Below are positions 60,179 through 64,000 of a stretch of 64,000 bases of DNA, in pieces. Origin of the DNA: Anaeromyxobacter oryzae (lineage in GTDB: Bacteria; Myxococcota; Myxococcia; Myxococcales; Anaeromyxobacteraceae); contig NZ_AP025591.1 in assembly GCF_023169945.1 (NCBI RefSeq), positions 2,688,501 to 2,752,500 of the forward strand, written 5' to 3'. The translations under genes and the position numbers were made by a program. How positions within the stretch are numbered: position 1 is the first letter of the stretch; every line of letters starts with the position of its first letter. The notes under the pieces are model-generated. The model ran no database searches. It worked only from the letters and a program-made list of their open reading frames with translations, and was not told where the DNA came from.

Positions 60179-61480
60179 ATGGACGCGCTCTCTCGCGGGT
60201 TCCGCGACGGGCTCAGGCAGGAGCTGCCGCGCTGGCGCGACGAGGGGCTCGTCTCGCCCGACGCCGCCGCGGCGATCCACGCGCGGTACCGGCTCGCCGA
60301 GCCGGAGTCCGGCCTCCCCGGGTTCCTCGCCGTGTACGTCCTCGGCGCGCTCCTCGCCGGCGCGGGCATCGTCTCGCTCGTCGCCTGGCACTGGGAGGGG
60401 ATGACGCCGGCGGTGAAGCTGGCCGTCATCGGCAGCGCGATGATCGCGCTCCACGCGGGCGGCGTCGCCCTGCACGCGCGCGCGCCACGTCTTGGCCACG
60501 CGATCGCCTTCCTCGGCACGCTCGTGTTCGGCGCGAACGTCGGGCTCGTCGCGCAGATCTTCCACGTGAGCGGCGTCTGGTGGGGCGGCTTCGCCGCCTT
60601 CGCCGCCGGCGCGCTCGCGGCCGGCCTGCTGTACGAGAGCGTGCCGCACCTGCTCCTCGCCTCGGTGCTGGCGCTCTCCGCCGCCGGGCCGGGCATCGGC
60701 CACGATCACCCGGCGCCCGCGGTCGCCGGCGCCTGGGCCGTCGCGGCGATCTTCCTCGTGCTCGCCTGGCGCGCCCGCTCGCGAACGCTCGTCGTGCTCA
60801 CCGGGATCGGGCTCGCCGCGACCCTCGTCGGCGCCCTCGACGGGGCGCACGCGGATCGCGGCGGCGCCCTCCTCGTCGCCTGTCTCGGCGCGGCCTTCGC
60901 GGCGGCGCCGCTCGCGCTGGCGCCCCTCGGAGCGCGGAGCGACACCGCCGCACGGCTCGGCGGCGCCGCGCGCGTGCTCGGCCGGATCGCCTTCGCCGCC
61001 GCGGCGTTCACCCTCTCGTTCACCGACGCCGCGCGTTGGATGCGCTTCGGCGGACACGTCCCGGCCATCCTCGTCGTCGCCGCCGCGCCCGCCCTCGCGA
61101 TCGCGGCCGCGGCCCTGCTCATCGGGCTCCGGCGCGACGACGTGGAGCCGCTCGCGCGGGGCGAGGCGATGCTCCTCGCCGCGACGACGGTCGCGTTCGC
61201 CGCCGGCCTCTCGCTCGAGTCGGGCCGCGCGGCCGCGCTCGTCGCGAACCTCGCCCTCGCGTTCCTCGCCGCCGGGCGGATCGTGCGCGGGATGGCGACG
61301 CGGCGCCGCGCGCCGTTCTGGGAGGGCATGGGGCTCGCGGGCCTCCTGCTCCTCGCGCGGTTCCTCGAGGAGGAGCTACCGCTCTGGGTGAAGGGGACGG
61401 CCTTCCTCGCCGCCGGCGTCGCCGTGATCGTCGCCGGCGCGGCCTTCGAGCGCCGCCGGGCGCGGGCGGAGGTGGCGTGA
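60179..61480 (+). CDS. DUF2157 integral membrane protein
   Basis: 433 residues. N-terminal soluble part (about 1-40: LRQELPRWRDEGLVSPDAAA, typical DUF2157 entry) and then about twelve hydrophobic segments from residue 42 (FLAVYVLGALLAGAGIVSLV). AGGAGGG precedes the ATG. The stop and the next start overlap as TGATG, coupling it with a GDYXXLXY protein, its usual partner. The family is uncharacterised; no transport motif is seen. Confidence 0.92.
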   Translation: MDALSRGFRDGLRQELPRWRDEGLVSPDAAAAIHARYRLAEPESGLPGFLAVYVLGALLAGAGIVSLVAWHWEGMTPAVKLAVIGSAMIALHAGGVALHARAPRLGHAIAFLGTLVFGANVGLVAQIFHVSGVWWGGFAAFAAGALAAGLLYESVPHLLLASVLALSAAGPGIGHDHPAPAVAGAWAVAAIFLVLAWRARSRTLVVLTGIGLAATLVGALDGAHADRGGALLVACLGAAFAAAPLALAPLGARSDTAARLGGAARVLGRIAFAAAAFTLSFTDAARWMRFGGHVPAILVVAAAPALAIAAAALLIGLRRDDVEPLARGEAMLLAATTVAFAAGLSLESGRAAALVANLALAFLAAGRIVRGMATRRRAPFWEGMGLAGLLLLARFLEEELPLWVKGTAFLAAGVAVIVAGAAFERRRARAEVA

Positions 61481-61998
61481 TGCGCGCGACGAAGGGGCGC
61501 CTCCTCGCGGTCGTCGCGATCCAGGTCGCGATCCTCGCGGCGATCCCGCTCCGCCAGGTGCGGGCCCGCACCGGCGGGACCGAGATCACCCTCGACACGC
61601 TGCCGGTCGATCCCCGCGACCTGCTCTCCGGTCACTACGTGATCCTGCGGTTCAAGGCCGAGGAGCCGCCGCCCGACCTCGTCGACGGGGCCGTCCAGCT
61701 CGACGCGCCGGCCTGGCTCGTGCTCGAGCGGGCGGAGCCGGCCTGGCGGGCCGTCGCGGTGGTGCGCGATCGCCCCGCGGCGCGCCCGGACCGCGTGGCG
61801 ATCCGGACGACCTTCACCCGGGGTCACCCCGACATCCTGTACGCGGAGCGCTTCTACATCCCGGAGGCGCGGCGGGCGGAGGTGGACGCCGCCCTCGCCG
61901 CGAGCCGCGGTGTCGCGCTCGTCGATCTCCGCGTGGACGGGGCCGGGAACGTCGCCCTGGTGCGGTTCCGGGTCGGCGGGCTGGTGCTCGAGGACTGA
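61480..61998 (+). CDS. GDYXXLXY-domain protein
   Basis: 172 residues. One N-terminal membrane segment (LLAVVAIQVAILAAIPLRQV) and the GDYXXLXY domain, here LLSGHYVILRF at about 47-57 (Gly-His in place of Gly-Asp), followed by AWLVLERAEPAWRAVAVVRD and a FYIPEARRAEVDAAL helix. It is normally encoded next to or fused with DUF2157, as here (TGATG overlap), so the two form a membrane complex by inference. Confidence 0.9.
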   Translation: MRATKGRLLAVVAIQVAILAAIPLRQVRARTGGTEITLDTLPVDPRDLLSGHYVILRFKAEEPPPDLVDGAVQLDAPAWLVLERAEPAWRAVAVVRDRPAARPDRVAIRTTFTRGHPDILYAERFYIPEARRAEVDAALAASRGVALVDLRVDGAGNVALVRFRVGGLVLED

Positions 61999-62009
61999 CC
62001 GCGCACGCC

Positions 62010-62038
62010 CTTCGACTCCGCAGCCGCTTCGCGGCTGC
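62010..62038. terminator. REP-type hairpin after the GDYXXLXY gene
   Basis: CCTTCGACTCC followed by a perfect hairpin GCAGCCGC-TTC-GCGGCTGC (62020-62038), 22 bp after the stop, between convergent genes. Likely bidirectional terminator and a member of the REP-like family. Confidence 0.5.
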
Positions 62039-62173
62039 TACGCTCAGGGCGACCGGAGGGAAACGCCGCCGCTACGCTCGGGGCGACCGGAGGGAAACGC
62101 CGCCGCTACGCTCAGGGCGACCGGAGGGAAACGCCGCCGCTACCGCTCGGGGCGACCGGAGGGAAACGCCGCC
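62037..62173 (+). repeat. Four tandem 34-bp repeats
   Basis: Units at 62037-62070, 62071-62104, 62105-62138 and 62139-62173 (the last has one extra C). Each has GCTACGCTC(A/G)GGGCGACC followed by GGAGGGAAACGCCGCC. Copies differ at one or two bases only. No spacers and no protein. The first half of each unit equals the right end of the REP-type element. Confidence 0.88.
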
Positions 62174-62186
62174 GTTTCGGCTGCCG

Positions 62187-63626
62187 TCATGGAGAGCGGG
62201 AGACGGCCGCCTCCACCGCTTCCTCCTCGCCCTCGCCGGCGGCCGGCACGACCAGCCGCGCCACCGTCCCGCCCCCCTCGCGTTCGAGCAGCGCGAGCGT
62301 TCCGCCGTGCGCGTCCGCGACCTTCTTCGCGAGCGCGAGGCCGAGGCCGGTGCCCTTCTCCTTCGTGGTGAAGAACGGCCGGAAGAGGCTGGCGCGCGCC
62401 TTCTCCGGGAGCCCGGCGCCGCGGTCGCGCACCTCGAGCACGACCTCGTCGCCCTGCACCGCGGCCGCGAGCTCCACCTCGGTCGCCGCCGGCGCCGCCT
62501 CCACCGCGTTCCGGACGAGGTTCAGGACGGCGCGCCGGAGCTGCTCGCGATCGCCGCGCACCGCGCCCGCGCCCTCGACCGAGAGCGAGACGTGCCGCTC
62601 CGCCGCGACCGGCGCGGCGAGGTCGGCCGCCTCGGCGAGGAGGTGCGCGAGGTCCACCTCCTCGCGAACCGCGGGCCGGCTCCGCGCGTAGTCGAGGAAC
62701 TCCTCCACGACCTTGGAGAGCGCGGCGAGCTCGCTCCGGATCCGCGCCACGTGCGCGGCCTCCGGCTTCTCCGCGAGCTCCTCGGCGAGGAGCCCGGCGA
62801 AGAGGTCGAGGGCGCCGAGGGGGTTGCGGACCTCATGCGCGATCCCGGCGAGCAGCGTCTCGCGCTCCTCGTCCCGGGCGCGGAGCGCGCGTCGCATCTC
62901 CTCGAGCGTGTCGCGGAGCGTCCCGATCTCGTCCCGGCGGGCGCGCTTCCAGAGCGGCGTGTCGAGGTCTCCGCGCGCGATGCGCCGGGCGGCGTCGGTG
63001 AGGCGGGTGAGCGGGCGGGTGACCGAGAGGGCGGCGCCCGCCGCGACGAGGGCGCCGGCCGCGGCGCCGGCGATCGCGAAGCCTGCGAGGAGGCGACGGA
63101 AGCGGCGGAAGGCGGCGAAGGACGCGGTGGTCCCGTCCGCGCCCACCACCGCGACGACCGCGCCCGACGCGTCCCGGAGCGGCGCGTAGCCGCTCTTGTA
63201 GAGCCGCCCGTCCGAGCCCTCGAAGAGGACCTGGCTCGCGACGGCCTTCCCGCCCGCGGCGAGGGCGACCTCGAAGCGGTCCTTCTCGAGCGCGGCGATC
63301 GGCTCGCCGATGCGCGCCCGGCCGGCGGAGTCCGCGAGCGCGGTCCGGTCCGGCCGGACGACGTAGAGCCGCGTGTCGGTGGCGCGGGCGAGCGCGTCGA
63401 GGCGGGTGCGGACGTTGCCGTACGTGCGGCTCCGCTCCTCGCCCGGCGCGAGCCGGCCGATCCGGTCCGCGGGGAGCGTCGCGGCCGCCGCCTGCGCGGC
63501 GGCGACGAGCCGGGCCGCGAGCTCGTCCTCGAGCGCGCGGCGGGCGAGCCGGTCGGCGACGAGCGCCATGGCGGCGAGCGAGACGAGCGCGGGGAGCGCG
63601 GCGGCGAGGGCGAAGCGGAGGCGCAC
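62187..63626 (-). CDS. Membrane sensor histidine kinase with HAMP
   Basis: 479 residues from a GTG. TM1 (about 5-25), an extracytoplasmic sensor (about 26-175; LYVVRPDRTALADSAGRARI and DGRLYKSGYAPLRDASGAVV are Cache-like), TM2 (about 180-200), HAMP (about 201-255), HisKA with AGIAHEVRNPLGALDL (His 264) and HATPase (NLVRNAVEAAPAA; DRGAGLPEK; FRPFFTTKEKGTGLGLAL). TAGCAT lies 6 nt before the GTG and no ribosome binding site is seen. No response regulator adjoins. Confidence 0.94.
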   Translation of the reverse strand: MRLRFALAAALPALVSLAAMALVADRLARRALEDELAARLVAAAQAAAATLPADRIGRLAPGEERSRTYGNVRTRLDALARATDTRLYVVRPDRTALADSAGRARIGEPIAALEKDRFEVALAAGGKAVASQVLFEGSDGRLYKSGYAPLRDASGAVVAVVGADGTTASFAAFRRFRRLLAGFAIAGAAAGALVAAGAALSVTRPLTRLTDAARRIARGDLDTPLWKRARRDEIGTLRDTLEEMRRALRARDEERETLLAGIAHEVRNPLGALDLFAGLLAEELAEKPEAAHVARIRSELAALSKVVEEFLDYARSRPAVREEVDLAHLLAEAADLAAPVAAERHVSLSVEGAGAVRGDREQLRRAVLNLVRNAVEAAPAATEVELAAAVQGDEVVLEVRDRGAGLPEKARASLFRPFFTTKEKGTGLGLALAKKVADAHGGTLALLEREGGGTVARLVVPAAGEGEEEAVEAAVSRSP

Positions 63627-63632
63627 GCCGGG

Positions 63633-63638
63633 ATGCTA
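63633..63638 (-). promoter_or_regulatory. Leaderless-type -10 box
   Basis: TAGCAT on the minus strand, 6 nt before the GTG at 63626. It overlaps the stop codon of the upstream gene (TAG at 63638-63636). Confidence 0.35.
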
Positions 63639-64000
63639 CTTCGGATCCGTGGCGGCGCGCGGCGCGCTCGCTCCGGCGACCTCGCGCGAGTGGGCGAGGA
63701 GGAACCGCTCGACGAGCGGGTAGACCGTCTCCGGCGCGCTCCGGCCGAGGAGGAGATCGGCGTGGCCGAACCCCTGCCCGACGATCGCGTACTCCTTCGG
63801 ACCGCCCCAGCGCCGGAACGCGGCCTGGACCACCGAGGGCGGCGCGAGCCCATCCTTCTCCGCGGCGAGGAAGAGCGCGGGCTGCCGGCACCGCTCGAGG
63901 CTCGCGCGGTAGTCGAGCTTGCCGTCCATCGAGCGGAAGCTGTCCTCGCGGATGAAGGCGGCGAACTGCGAGAGGACGCCGGGCTGCAGGTTCTCGAGGC
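63636..64000 (-). CDS. Alpha/beta hydrolase, C-terminal part only
   Basis: The last about 120 codons; the frame continues beyond the right edge. Sequence QPALFLAAEKDGLAPPSVV holds the acidic triad residue (after KD) and QGFGHADLLLGRSAPETVYP the catalytic His, as in lipase-like alpha/beta hydrolases. The nucleophile elbow lies outside the window. Length and exact family cannot be told. It ends 9 bp before the kinase start. Confidence 0.82.
   Translation of the reverse strand, partial: LENLQPGVLSQFAAFIREDSFRSMDGKLDYRASLERCRQPALFLAAEKDGLAPPSVVQAAFRRWGGPKEYAIVGQGFGHADLLLGRSAPETVYPLVERFLLAHSREVAGASAPRAATDPK

Noticed and set aside
62037..62173. Possible CRISPR array from 34-bp repeats
   Set aside because: Units abut directly without spacers and no cas gene is present.
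1..64000. tRNA, rRNA, integrase, insertion sequence or prophage
   Set aside because: Looked for tRNA-like cloverleaf ends, transposase or integrase motifs and attachment repeats; none could be supported.

Overview
The window is a very GC-rich (roughly 73-75% by eye) bacterial chromosome segment, densely coding on both strands. The gene content (many hybrid and PAS histidine kinases, an NtrC-type sigma-54 activator, PilZ-receiver protein, numerous lipoproteins with a Dickkopf-like Cys-rich start, PKD/Ig-like surface proteins, a VIT/vWA protein, DUF2157/GDYXXLXY pair) and the base composition fit a Myxococcota bacterium, most likely of the Anaeromyxobacter lineage. That assignment is inference from content and style; no rRNA or tRNA gene was seen.

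Layout. 1-7.8 kb: two divergent sets of secreted lipoproteins around a 305-bp control region that carries sigma-54-like promoters on both sides and a perfect palindrome, then a PilZ-receiver protein and another lipoprotein. 7.8-22.3 kb: mostly housekeeping and accessory enzymes (purL, a DUF2807 lipoprotein, a metallo-beta-lactamase hydrolase with an RNase H-like nuclease, a PAS kinase, an IGHMBP2/UPF1-like helicase, an ArsC-like protein, a hybrid kinase, PAP2 phosphatase, Smr protein, alanyl-tRNA editing protein, HPF-like protein). 22.3-27.1 kb: a urease operon ureD-ureAB(fused)-ureC-ureF-ureG without ureE. 27.2-34.1 kb: a five-gene operon of three histidine kinases, a Pro/Ala-rich anchored protein and an Ig-like outer-surface protein, all overlapping or nearly touching. 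34.4-36.1 kb: DUF47 (PhoU-like) and PiT phosphate transporter. 36.1-46.7 kb: S9 peptidase, RlmN/Cfr-like methylase, DNA glycosylase, outer-membrane and lipoproteins, pyruvate kinase, M24 peptidase, a Nudix-MBL fusion and a small secreted protein. 46.7-51.7 kb: coiled-coil secreted protein, MORN-like protein, NtrC-type activator, a frameshifted lipoprotein gene and an esterase. 51.8-64 kb: VIT/vWA protein with an embedded repeat, FtsH, cardiolipin synthase-like protein, cupin, a 583-bp repeat hotspot, DUF2157 and GDYXXLXY proteins, a histidine kinase and the C-terminal part of an alpha/beta hydrolase.

Three things stand out beyond ordinary gene content. First, at least a dozen genes with no Shine-Dalgarno sequence have a TANNNT-type -10 box placed 6-10 nt before the start codon, the signature of leaderless transcripts. 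Second, sigma-54-like -24/-12 elements lie before several secreted-protein genes, two of them also almost touching the start codon. Third, several dispersed or tandem repeat families occupy intergenic gaps, and one copy has entered a coding sequence in frame and been amplified as 60-bp units.
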